A DNA stretch of 64,000 bases from Heloderma charlesbogerti (Eukaryota > Chordata > Lepidosauria > Squamata > Helodermatidae). The stretch lies in NCBI GenBank assembly GCA_026122225.1, contig JANEZZ010001392.1, positions 124,001 to 188,000 on the forward strand. The letters are read 5' to 3'. Of the stretch, positions 54,310 to 64,000 are shown piece by piece. The translations under genes were made by a program, and so were the position numbers. Numbering within the stretch: the first letter of the stretch is position 1; each line of letters opens with the position of its first letter. The notes beneath the pieces are model-generated. The model had not been told where the DNA came from and ran no database searches. It saw only the letters and a program-made list of their open reading frames with translations.

Positions 54310-55820
54310 TAGATGTGTCATGATTGGGGCTTTAGAAAGATTGTTGGTACAAGCTTAGGGCAGAAATCTTTCACATAAACTATAGCAGAAACACTATTGT
54401 TTATAGGCATGCCTATGTTCCTTGATTTATCCATGGAGAACAGGAATACAATGAGATTTTGCAACTGAAATTGTACCTACTTGGTTTTCACCTCTGATTC
54501 TCCTACTAAGGGGTTTCCTATCAGAAGACAGAATATGCAACGTGTGAAAACCACACATAATGAGGTGATTGATCGATACATTAGAATTATCTAAATTAAA
54601 ATGCCTGTATTGAACCCATGTGTCCTTATGTGGCCTCTATCTGTTGGTAACACCTATTGCAAATGTAATCTCTGCTTATCACATATCTACTATAACTTCC
54701 TATTCCTACCAGAAACAGCCTGTCTCTTCTTTCCATGTTACACTGTTGGCTTCCTGTGCTGTTTACAACCAGACACACTGTCTGGGTTTTTTCCTAACTT
54801 CCTCCCCAACCCATTTTGATTAACAGCAGAATTTGCAATTGCTTCACATATTGGTTGCCACAGGTCACTCTCCTAAGGAGTGGAGGTTCTTGGCATTGTC
54901 TTCCAACAGGTGGTCGTGGTTTGGAAGGCTGCCATCTTGAAAGGCCAAGGAGATACAGGTAAAGGACTAACACAAAAAGCAGGAAGGTCCCCATTTTCCT
55001 AGATCAAGGATGGGTAACTTGGGGGGGGGGCATTTTCATACACACCCAGATGCCCCCATGGGTCATACTCCTGCTGTCGCCCTGCCACCAAATTTGGTTG
55101 GGACAAACACTGCAGCAATTAGCCACAAAGCTAAAATGGCCAAATTTAGATTGAAAACAAGCTATATTTGGCCATTTTAGCTGTCTGTAACCATGTGCAG
55201 CCAAAATTCAGTGGCAAACAGCCCATTTTTTTTGCCACCACCACCACAAATTTCAGTGGCGCAGTGTCCTAGATGAAGAATCATGCAGCAGATTAATCCA
55301 CAAGTGGGTTTAAATGTTAAAAAAAAAAACCTTGGCAATTTGCTGGGAGTTGTTACCACTGTTGTTTCCAGTAAAATATGACTCCTTCCCTAGCTGGAGG
55401 GTTTACCGTGATTTGGGACACTGTGAATGTGAAATTTCATGGGCACTGTCTACTTGCACTTGCATGAATGTTGCAGGCGCCAGTTGGATAGTTCCCATGA
55501 TGTCCCTGGCAGTGAGTGACACAGTTCTTGCTACCATGTATGCATTGGGCTGTCCCCCAGCAAAGAGGGAGTTTTCACAGGAGTCAAGAGTGAATAGTCT
55601 TATGGCTAGGCTAACTCTGGGGAAACCCCTGGATTAGTTACAACTTCCTGCAGGTCTTCCTTAGATAGTTTGCTATAATGGGTAAAGCTGACAATGATCT
55701 TCTCCAACCTCTCTCTTTAGACTAGTCAGTTTCAGCTATCCAGTACTGAACTAAACAACAGAAAGGTACAAATCTCTTACCAGTTTTAACATTTTGTCCC
55801 TGCCCCCACCCCCTTAGGCT
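54310..55820. other. No gene recognised
   Basis: Short frames only; poly-G at about 55021-55030. No repeat that I can name. Confidence 0.45.
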
Positions 55821-55834
55821 AGGGAGAATAAAAG

Positions 55835-56182
55835 TAAGGGTTTGGAACCTCAGGTCTGGGGGCCAAATCTGCCCCCCCTGCTGTCTCAATCCAGACCTCT
55901 GGGGTTCCCCAGGGGGCCATTCCCCTTTCTCCCAACCGTCAATCATATTTGGTGGTTTCACAGCTTTTGTGCAGTTCTTCCCCCATTCTAAAAGGTTGAA
56001 ATGCCTCTTGTAAAGCATAGTTACTGGCAGGAAGAGCTGTGAGCTAAAACATGCTGAAATTTGGGAAATTTTAGCCCTGCCCCTTGTGCCTTTGGCCCTG
56101 CCCACCACTGGAATGCAGCTCCCTCAAGAGCTTCTCCAAAATGGAATTCAGCCCCTGACGTGAAAGAGGTTCAGTATCACTG
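55835..56182 (-). mobile_element. Family A MITE
   Basis: GGTTTGGAACCTCAGG to AGAGGTTCAGTATCACTG. No clear duplication remains. Confidence 0.75.
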
Positions 56183-56309
56183 AGCTAAACTGGATATGTG
56201 GCCCTGGATGCACAGATAGAAGATGAAATCTCCTACGTGACTTGACTTTGAGTCGTGAAAATGTGTGCCAGCAGCATATGTGCATGTTGGTAAGGCCCTT
56301 AATTCACTG

Positions 56310-56555
56310 GAAATTTATTTATTTATTTATTACATTTATATCCCGCCTTTTTCCCTCCAAGGAACTCAAGGTGGCATACATAATCCGCCTCCTCCTCCAT
56401 TTTATCCTCACAACAACAACCCTGTGAGGTAGGCTGGGCTGAGAGTATGTGACTGGCCCAAAGTCACCCAGTGAGCTTCCATGGCCGAGTGGGGACTAGA
56501 ACCCGGATCTCCCGACTCCCAGTCCAGCACTCTAGCCACTACACCATGCTGGAAA
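56310..56555 (-). mobile_element. SINE-1
   Basis: (TTTA)n, then TTATATCCCGCCTTTTTCC, AAAGTCACCCAGTGAGC and CTAGAACCCGGATCTCCC. Confidence 0.88.
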
Positions 56556-57339
56556 ACAGAATAAAGCCCCTGGCACAAATGTACACAAAGCCAAACTAGG
56601 AAGTTTTACCCAAGAAAGTTCTGTTGAATTTACAGTTTAATTAGAATGATGTGGGGATATTTTCAAGAAAAGCAAAATTGTGCCAGTCAGCATAAAAGGC
56701 ATTTGGGATACAGAGAGGGAGAGGGCAAAGGCGGAAGGAACAAACAACACAGGAATGAACCACAGTTTGTTTGCTAGACAAACCCTAGGTTAAATAAACC
56801 ATGGGTTAGCATTAAGTGTGAACTAGGCCAATGTTCACAAGAACTAGAAGACACACCTCCAACTGATCACTCCAAATGGCCCACATTTCTGAAGACTACA
56901 AATGGCCATTTCCCATGTGACATGCCCCAATAGCCATATTCAGTAGTTGAAAACTAAGTGCCTGCGCTAAAGAGCAAATGCTCTCCATCTCGCTTGTGGA
57001 AGCACCCCTCAAGGATTTGCAGGTCAACCTTCATCTTCTCAACTTCCTAGATGCTGGCACTATTGCATTTCAAATGTCTCCTCCTGAAACTATAATCTTT
57101 GGTTCAAGACCATCACCACCTGTTGTCCTTGGCTGTGGAAAGCCCTGGATGGCCGCTGAGAGTCATGCTAAAGGGGAGCCCAACTCAGAGAGACCTGTTG
57201 CTGCAGCCTACCCAGTGAAGTCATACAATGCATCTGCGGCAGAGCCAGAAAGCAAAACAAGAGAGGGTATGGCTCTAACCACTTGAGAATGCTGACTGCA
57301 ACAGCATCTTCAAGATGCGGCTCGTCGGCTTGCTCACCG

Positions 57340-57806
57340 CCATAGGCCAAAATAACCAAACTGCTCTTCCTAGAAAGAAAACAGGCAGAGTTCAGTCCAA
57401 GCTTTTAATGCAGCCTTTCTAGCTCAGGACCCTCCAAACATGTTGGAATACGACTCCCATTATCCCCAGATGGCTGCAGATTATGGGAGTTGTCATCTGA
57501 CACATCCGGAGGACATCTCAACTTGGGAGAAGCTGCAAAAGGAGTCCTTGTTATCTGTTCATCCACCGGCAATTGCTGCTGCTGCTGCTGCTGCTGCTGC
57601 CGGCATAGGGGGCATGTGGCCGGGGTCTGGTTGGGCTCGGAGCATTCATCCAATTTGTCTCTCTGAGTCCAGTTTGCTGCTCTTTTAGTTTCTCTTCCTG
57701 CAGGGTGAGTAAATGCTGCAGCTGTTCTTGGTCACGGAGTGGGTTCTTGCCGTACTCCTGCTGGATCCAGACACGGTACTGCCAAGACAAAATCCCAATG
57801 CTGTAA
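57340..57806 (-). other. Possible exon pair of an unidentified transcript
   Basis: On the minus strand, acceptor TCTTTTAGCTTACAG (about 57807) opens a frame WQYRVWIQQEYGKNPL, then RDQEQLQHLLTLQEEKLKEQ, coil-like, then a Ser run from a (CTG)n repeat at about 57573-57600, ending in a stop at 57551. No donor lies before the stop. A second acceptor, TTTCTTTCTAG, at about 57372 is followed by GCG|GTGAGC. A family B MITE sits between. No protein family recognised; the direction is that of IRF8. Confidence 0.25.
57411..57537. mobile_element. Family B MITE
   Basis: ACGACTCCCATTATCCCCAG and GATTATGGGAGTTGTCATCT as inverted halves. Confidence 0.65.
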
Positions 57807-58564
57807 GCTAAAAGAGCAGGGCAAAGTTACTGAATGTACTCCATCCACAAGGCAACCTATGTAAACAACTGGGGCACAGCGGGAGTATGTCAAATGCAGC
57901 TGCGTTGCCAAGAGGATGGTGAAAACACAGGTGGGTGCAGCAGTCTTTTTCTAAACTGGTTTCTTAGCACAGCATGCTTAAGTAGCCACCAAGGAAGCTG
58001 CCTTACACCAGGCCAGATGGTCTGTCCATTTAGCCCAGGGGTGCAGAGGGTAGAATCCAATGGCTGCTTACGCCTCCGCCGATTCTCTTGGGCCCCGTTG
58101 ATTCTTTGCACAGGCAGGACTCACGTGCACAACAGTGATTTAGCACCCTGAAACAAGCAGAAACAAGCAGAACTGGGGCAGGTCGGCAGAGCTCCCTTAT
58201 GTGAGCTCCGCCAACCTGTCCCGTTCCAGAAATGAGCATTTTCGCTCATTTCCGGTTGCTCCAAAAGCACTAAATCTTCCTTCCGCGAGCAGTGGATCCC
58301 GCTTGTGGACAGGAATCAGCAGGTCATAAGGGAACTGGGGGAGGTGCGAGTGCTTTGTTGGATTCTGCCCACTCCGGACCGATCTACATTGCTTGCACTC
58401 GCCATTGCAATGAATACGGTGTCCCGTCGGGTTAAACGCTCTCGCATTAAAACGTGATTATTCACACTCACCCATTTTCCCCATTGCAGTGCTTCAGCGA
58501 ATGCACGAGCGAGGTTCATACTCGAGCGCTGTGCTGTTTTCCTGCTGTTTTCCTGCGCGCGCTT

Positions 58565-58610
58565 GTCTGATCTCGGATGCTAAGCAGGGTCGGCCCCGGT
58601 CAGTAGTTGG
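58565..58610 (+). pseudogene. 5S rRNA-like fragment, cut by a family C element
   Basis: GTCTGATCTCGGATGCTAAG then CAGGGTCGGCCCCGGTCAGT matches vertebrate 5S rRNA over about 46 bases with few changes. It stops exactly where TAGGGATG begins at 58611. The remaining 3' part was not found. Confidence 0.78.
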
Positions 58611-58985
58611 TAGGGATGTTAGAGAATTCCGCCTCGGATCCCAGGGAGGCCGAATTCCAGTAAATTCGGGGGCCGAGAATCTGTGGTGGAATGGAGCAAC
58701 CCGCCCCACCACCCCGCGAAAACCCCACGAAACGGAGCCTACCTGGCTGTGGCTCTGCCTGCAGCAGCTCCAGCAGCTCCAGCTGCTGCCGGGTGGCAGC
58801 CGCAAATGGCAGCCGCTACGCCGGCCGCCATTTGCATCCCTGGCAAGCTGTGATAGGCTACCAAAGTATCTACGTAGCCTATCATGGCTCAGGGCAGGGA
58901 CGCAAATGGTGTAGCCACCGCCATTTGTGTCCGTGTCTTTAGCCGTGATAGGCTAAGTAAATATATACATAGCCTATCACGGCAA
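58611..58985 (-). mobile_element. Family C palindromic element, truncated
   Basis: TAGGGATGTTAGAGAATTCC start and hairpins around CGTGATAGGCTA words. The far end is missing. Confidence 0.75.
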
Positions 58986-59058
58986 TAGGAGATCATTGTC
59001 AGCTTTACCCATTATAGCTGAAATGGACTGTGGTATGGATCAAAACTTGCCTCTACCA

Positions 59059-59170
59059 CAGCCTTCCCCAACCTGGTGCCCTCCCGATGTGTTGAACTAC
59101 ATCTCCGATCATTCCTAACCTCAATGGCTGTGGATGATGGGGGTTGTGGTACAACACATCTGGAAGGCTG
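59059..59170. mobile_element. Family B MITE
   Basis: CAGCCTTCCCCAACCTGGTG to CATCTGGAAGGCTG. Confidence 0.7.
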
Positions 59171-59179
59171 CTTTATATC

Positions 59180-60130
59180 AACAACATGCCCAGAAGTCTA
59201 CTTATATACAGAGATCTGTCCCTCTCTTTCTTGCTGGAGCAGGACAACTGTGTGCAATTATTTTATTTCTATTTTATTCTAATACCGTTATCCAGTTCAG
59301 TTTCTCTCTGCCACCCCGTCCCTTAGCTAAGCAAAATTATGACTATTAAAAACATTTTTTTTAAAACAGCCATGTTAATAAATGCAGAAACATTGCTATC
59401 TGATTTGAGAAAGTCAGCTGAGCTATTTAAATGTTATGTTTAAAAAAGAAAGAGCACAATGTGTGTTAATTTCAAACCAGAAAAAGAAAAACCAGTGTGA
59501 GAACCAACATAAAGCCATGCGAGTTAAGAATTAGGAAATAATGAAAATGTCACCCATGCAACATATCCAGCCCTCCACCAGCCAGGACCCTGCGTCTGAA
59601 TTCTCTCTCTCTCACTCATAGCAGTGTTTTATGGTCCCTTGATCATTCATGCTCTCAAGTGGGCTCTCACCAACTTTGGGGGACTTCCAGTGGGAATTTC
59701 TGATGTTTTGCTTGTAATGACAGATCTGCCCTCTGTGCTGCAGAAACCCACTGCTTGAAACTAGTCACAGCATTGCTTTGAATCATGAAGGCAGGCAAGA
59801 GGATTTTTTTTTTAGGGTGTAGATGATGCTGCCATGCTGTTGGCTACATGCTAGACAGGTACATACTGCTGCTAAACAAAAGGCCAAGAGACACTCTGGC
59901 TTAAAAAATAACTCTGTTGGATTATTTGCACTCTCTTTTTTCCTCCATGCATAAGAGTTATACTCCAAAAATGAACATTCTTTCAACTCCTATAACGTTT
60001 CTTCTTCCTTCCCATCCCTTCCTTGTGTGTCATGTTTTTTTAGATCGTAACCCCGAGAGCAGGGATTATCTTGTTTGGGGAGCAGGATAAAAAGGCATTA
60101 AATAAAGAAACAACAACAACTACAATAACA
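59180..60130. other. No gene recognised
   Basis: A/T-rich, short frames. A MIR/L2-like tail at about 60030-60110 (TTTTTTAGATCGTAACCCCG). Confidence 0.45.
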
Positions 60131-60139
60131 GCCGCTAAC

Positions 60140-60212
60140 CAGTGGCCATGCTAGCTGGGGCTGATGGGAATTGTAGTCCACAACATCTGGGAGGTGCAAG
60201 GTTTCCTACCTA
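60140..60212. mobile_element. Family B MITE, half
   Basis: GCTGATGGGAATTGTAGTCC to ACATCTGGGAGGTGCAAGG. Confidence 0.55.
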
Positions 60213-60649
60213 CTTTAAACTCTTTGCTTCCTCTGTAAGTTTGGGTCAGCAGCAAAAGCAACACCCTATTTGGAAGAAACTGCTACTGGATTTAAGAACT
60301 CATATCTTCTCTCATTATACTAGACCACAGAATTGTCCAGTGAAACTGGTTAGCACAATGTGTGTTACGACAGGCAAGAGAAAGGACTTCTTCACCCAAT
60401 GCATAATTACTTTTTAGAACTCATTGCCACTAGACGTAAAGCTTAGATGAAGGCACAAATACATGGAAGAGAAGAGGTTTGTCAGTGTAAGTCATGATGG
60501 CTGTATGAAACCTCCATGGACAGTGACAGTATACCTCTGAGCATCAGTTGCTAGGGTCAAACACCAATTGCTTTTATGTCCTGCTTTTGTGGACTTCCCA
60601 GAAGCATTTGACCAGCCACAGTGGCAAACAGGATCCGGACTTTATAGAG

Positions 60650-61075
60650 GGGTCCCCAACCTTTTTGGGTCAGTGGGCACATTTGGAATTTTAAGAGAAT
60701 GGCATCGGTCGTTTCCCAAAATAGCGGCTGGGCAGGCTTGCCCATTCATAAAATGGCTGCCATGATCGGTATAGCCAGTCACAAAACCGTCATTTCCCAG
60801 AAAGCAAACTGGTGGTGAGACTAAAAGAAAAGTAACGTGCCCAAAAATCTACGGATGAGGCAGAGGTGGTGCCTGAACTCAAAAACACAAAATCTGTCTT
60901 TTGAACCTAAATAAAGATGGCGCTAGAAGACAGAACTTCCCTTTGCAAGATGCCAGCATCCCAGTTCAAAAGAAATTAATTTTTAAAATGTCTTAAGACA
61001 TACAGTAAAAATCAGGAGGGGCAGGGAGCCTGGTAGGCACCAAGGGACGCGCCCATGGGCACCACTTTGGGAAAA
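60650..61075 (+). mobile_element. Family Z MITE
   Basis: GGGGTCCCCAACCTTTTTGG to GCCCATGGGCACCACTTTGG. Pairs with 20693-21095. Confidence 0.68.
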
Positions 61076-61339
61076 GCCTTTGCGTTCTTCTCCAGCATGG
61101 CTTTTATGTTCTTTCATGATTAGATACTTCCTCATAGGGAGATCCAATAACACAGCAACCCAGAGGTCTAGAATATTGTTGTCTGTCTCCCCAGTTCAAG
61201 AAGACTTTGCACTGGAGCTTAGAGCAATAAGGGAGCCATTGCTTCAGTGATGATAATTAAAACAAGAGCTTATATAGGAGCTGAAGAATCCAACCCTTCT
61301 TGGCTCTCAGCCAGGCTTGATCTGTGCAAGAGTATGTGT

Positions 61340-61710
61340 GTGTCTCCCCTCCCAGTGCCAGATCCTGGTTTTTGAGAACCCTGGGGCAAGACACCTGCAA
61401 TGCCCCGCTCCCTCAATGAGTCTGCCTTCTCACTGCCATTGTCACCAGCTGATCTTGCTCCTGATCCTCATTCTCATCAATGCTACCGCTTGCCTGCTTG
61501 ACAGGCAGAGAGCCAGGGAGCAAGGAGGCCACGGCATCTCCTGCTCCTCCTTCTGACCACCATTGTTGTCCAGGCCAGACTGAGAGGCAGGTGAAGAAGC
61601 AGGTTGCAGTGGTGCAGAAGAGAAGCAAAGTCCAGGGGGCTCTTGTCAGTGGGCCCCTGCTGGGCCATGGGCCCTTGGCAGGTGCCCCATCATGCCTACC
61701 CTTGATGCTG
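61340..61710 (+). repeat. Family R dispersed repeat
   Basis: It reads CAGATCCTGGTTTTTGAG, CTCAATGAGTCTGCCTTCTC and GAGAGGCAGGTGAAGAAGC. Confidence 0.72.
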
Positions 61711-62589
61711 ACCCTGATGTCTAGATCCGAAGGGTCATTGGGAGACTTGTGACAGGCTGCCGGGGGAATCCTGCTCCTCCCGCTCCTCCTCCAAGGAGAC
61801 CCCAGCTACCAGGCCTAGGCAGGGCTGAACCCAGAGAACTATGCGGGCACTTATTTATTGTATTTATTTATTACATTTCTATACCTCCTAACAGCTGAAG
61901 CTGTCTGGGTGACTCACAACATGCACTTCCAGCAATTGGAGTGGAACTGTATGTTTCACTGGCAAATGCTGAACAATGTAGAACCAGGTTGCGGGGGGGG
62001 GGGGTATTTGCCGAGGGGCAGCGGTGATGCATAGCCTTTCTCTTGCCACCTTCTGGATCCTCCCCGAGGCTGCTTTTTTCCCTCCTCCCTCACCTTCCCG
62101 TCTTCCTTGTGTGCCATTTCTTTTAGATTGTAAGCCTGAGGGCAAGGACTCTCTTGCTACCGATATTCGTAAACCACTCTGGCTCAAGAGCAGGATCCAG
62201 TAAACAAAACAACTGAATCATGTTCTCACTAGAAGAGCAGCCTATCAATATTTTAAATACATCAACCTCCAAAATGGCCACTTGTGGGGAGACACTGTTA
62301 CGCTGTTTGAAGGGCAAGTGCTGCGATGGGGCAAGGGAATTCAGCATCAAAGAGAAGGTATTCAAGCCACAGGCGTATAAAAGCGACAACTTGGGCGTGG
62401 TGCCACTACAAACACCCTTTGATTGGCAAAAGTTGCATTTGCAGTCCATCCCGCAGAGATAATCTGGCTGGATTTGCCTAATGGAGCCCTCCACACCCAC
62501 AAACAGCGCTGGAGGAACACAAATTTACTTTTCGTTTAGAACTGAATGTGAAATTGGGTTCTAGATCATTTTCTAGATCTATAAGACAT

Positions 62590-62960
62590 GGAAATAAAAG
62601 GTCCTGTTGGCCAGGATCAGACCCACAGTCCATCTAGTCCAGGCTTCCTCAACCTGGCACCCTCCAGATGTGCTGGACTGGAACTCCCATCATGCCCATC
62701 TGGAGGGCACCAAGTTGAAGAAGGCAGATCTAGTCCACCAATCGGTTTCCCACAGTGGCCCTGGAAACCCAGAAGCAGGGCATGAAGGCGGCAGCTCTTC
62801 CTTACTGTTGCCTTTCACCACCTGTTATTCAGAGGTAAACTGCTGCTGACACTGGAGGTTCTATTTAGCCATCATGCCCAATAGCTGGTGATCAACCTTG
62901 CGTCCGTGAATTTGTCTTAATCCCCTTTGAAAGGTGGTGGCTGCCTGTTGCACATCTTGC
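62590..62960 (-). repeat. CR1-like 3' fragment, split by a MITE
   Basis: CCACAGTCCATCTAGTC, resuming after the MITE with CCCACAGTGGCCCTGG and GTGAATTTGTCTTAATCCCC. Confidence 0.6.
62640..62727. mobile_element. Family B MITE (short form, 88 bp), perfect 8-bp duplication
   Basis: ATCTAGTC at 62632-62639 and 62728-62735, within CR1 sequence. Confidence 0.9.
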
Positions 62961-63590
62961 AGCAGTGAAATCCATAAATTGCATGCTGAATGTGAAGAAG
63001 TAATTTCATTCATCGTAATCATACACACACATACAGATGTTCTGCTCGCTGTTAAATCAGGGCCTGCTGATGACCTAAAACAGATCTGTGTTACTGCCTG
63101 AGGGATGGGGAACCTCTGGTCCACAGGCCACATACAGCCCACAGGAAGTCCCAATCCAGCCCCTGCCTCTCCTATCAGAGGTAAGGGATTTCCCCTCCTC
63201 CCAACTGTGCTCCGAGTTTTTTTTTAAAGCCTCCATTAATAACAATGGAAGCTTTTGAAAACCCTAATTGCAGCATGGGTGGGCATGGGGGGGGGGTTGC
63301 CTCTGGAGAGGCGAGGGCCAACCCTCCGTTCCCAACCCTGTGACCTCCCCAAAATCACCCTTCCCCCACTGCAATCAGGTTTTTAAAAAACTTCCATTGC
63401 CCACAGTTAGGGTTACCAGGTCCAGAACATCCCACAGAGGGCCCCTGGTGATGTCACGGGCGGGGCCCTAGTGATGTCACAGGGGGTCACTGGAGGTGGA
63501 CCCGAGGGCACCTGTTTTGCCGTCCCCAAGTCCTTTGCTACACAGTTCAACACACCAACGCCCCTCCCAGACATTTCTCCAGAATAACAA
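62961..63590. other. No gene recognised; partial MITE-like repeats
   Basis: 63100-63170 (GGGGAACCTCTGGTCCACAG) is the end of another MITE. 63230-63400 resembles the tandem unit at 37172. No gene. Confidence 0.4.
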
Positions 63591-63659
63591 TACCAGGAAA
63601 GCAATTTGTGGCAGATCCCACTTATTGGAAGCAAAAGGGGTGGGGGGAGAAGACAAAAC

Positions 63660-63991
63660 TGATTTCACACACAGACAAACTGAGCAGCTGGCAATTAAAG
63701 TCAATGACTGCAAGAGAGGGAGTAAGTTTGGGTTACATAATCTCAGCATACTAAATTCACAGAACCAACAGAGAAGAGGCCTTTTTTTTTTTAAGTGACT
63801 TAAAAAAAAAAACAATTTATCCAGAATGTGTCACAACACAGTGAAAGGCATTCGAAAACAAGCCCACTTCTCTGAGTTCTAAATTAAAGGGAGATGGGAG
63901 ACCAGGAAACCCATTTCACACACAGCAAACTGAGGCACTGGGCAATTAAGAGTCAATAACGGCAAGTGAGGGAGTTTGGGTTACATAATCA
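63660..63991 (+). repeat. Direct repeat with a period of about 250 bp
   Basis: 63660-63742 and 63913-63991 share ATTTCACACACAG, CAATTAA and GGGAGTTTGGGTTACATAATC-like text. Possibly a satellite that continues past the window edge. Confidence 0.65.
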
Positions 63992-64000
63992 CTTGAAAAA

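Noticed and set aside
46500..64000. COX4I1 or EMC8 exons expected upstream of IRF8
   Set aside because: None of their conserved segments is visible on either strand; they probably lie beyond the window.
1..64000. Endogenous retrovirus or other viral insertion
   Set aside because: No paired LTRs, primer-binding site, gag, protease, integrase or env-like frame was seen; the reverse transcriptases are all of non-LTR type.
1..64000. A novel multi-gene system
   Set aside because: The window has one confirmed gene and transposons; no cluster of unknown conserved genes exists here.

Overview
The window is nuclear DNA of a squamate reptile (lizard or snake). The evidence is the repeat set: RTE-BovB LINEs, CR1 and L2-type LINEs, a SINE that joins a tRNA-like head to a BovB tail (Sauria-SINE type), other tRNA-headed SINEs, a 5S-rRNA-headed SINE, and very many short hAT-like elements with 8-bp target duplications. 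The species cannot be fixed from the sequence alone. Nothing bacterial, phage, CRISPR or retroviral is present.

One protein-coding gene is certain: a complete, apparently intact IRF8 (interferon regulatory factor 8, ICSBP) on the minus strand. Its eight coding exons run from 39228 down to 25694. All introns are GT-AG and all phases join without a break, giving 424 residues. The N-terminal half is the IRF DNA-binding domain with five tryptophans; the C-terminal half is the IRF-association domain. About 6.5 kb upstream is a CpG island (about 45640-46480) with the expected promoter architecture: TATA-like box, two CCAAT boxes, a palindromic GAS element and a plausible non-coding exon 1.

Layout. 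1-25 kb, downstream of IRF8: repeat-rich DNA with nested transposons, including a CR1 inside a hAT element (3.3-5.5 kb), a palindromic hAT inside another element inside a third (9.6-11.6 kb), a BovB inside a hAT inside a MITE (15.7-17.6 kb) and one copy of a 1.55-kb duplicated composite block (19.0-20.5 kb). 25.7-45.8 kb: IRF8, whose introns carry SINEs, MITEs, a long inverted repeat in intron 3 and the second copy of the 1.55-kb block in intron 1. 46.5-64 kb, upstream of IRF8: L2-type and BovB LINEs, SINEs, MITEs and weak ORFs. No second gene could be proved. By known amniote synteny FOXF1 would be expected beyond the left edge and COX4I1/EMC8 beyond the right edge; neither was seen.

Repeat names used here are my own working labels. 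Family A: about 300-350 bp, ends CAGGGGTGCAGAACC. Family B: about 90-150 bp, near-palindromic, core ACTACAACTCCCATCA. Family C: 740-830 bp, ends TAGGGATG, long internal palindromes. Family D: ends TAGTGCTGTGC. Family X: ends CAGTGGTGTACTGG. Family Y: ends GGCCCATCTA. Family Z: ends near GGGGTCCCCAACC. Family R: an unclassified dispersed unit of about 340 bp. SINE-1: tRNA-like head with GTGTAGTGG. SINE-2: tRNA-like head with GCTCAGTGGTAGAGC.
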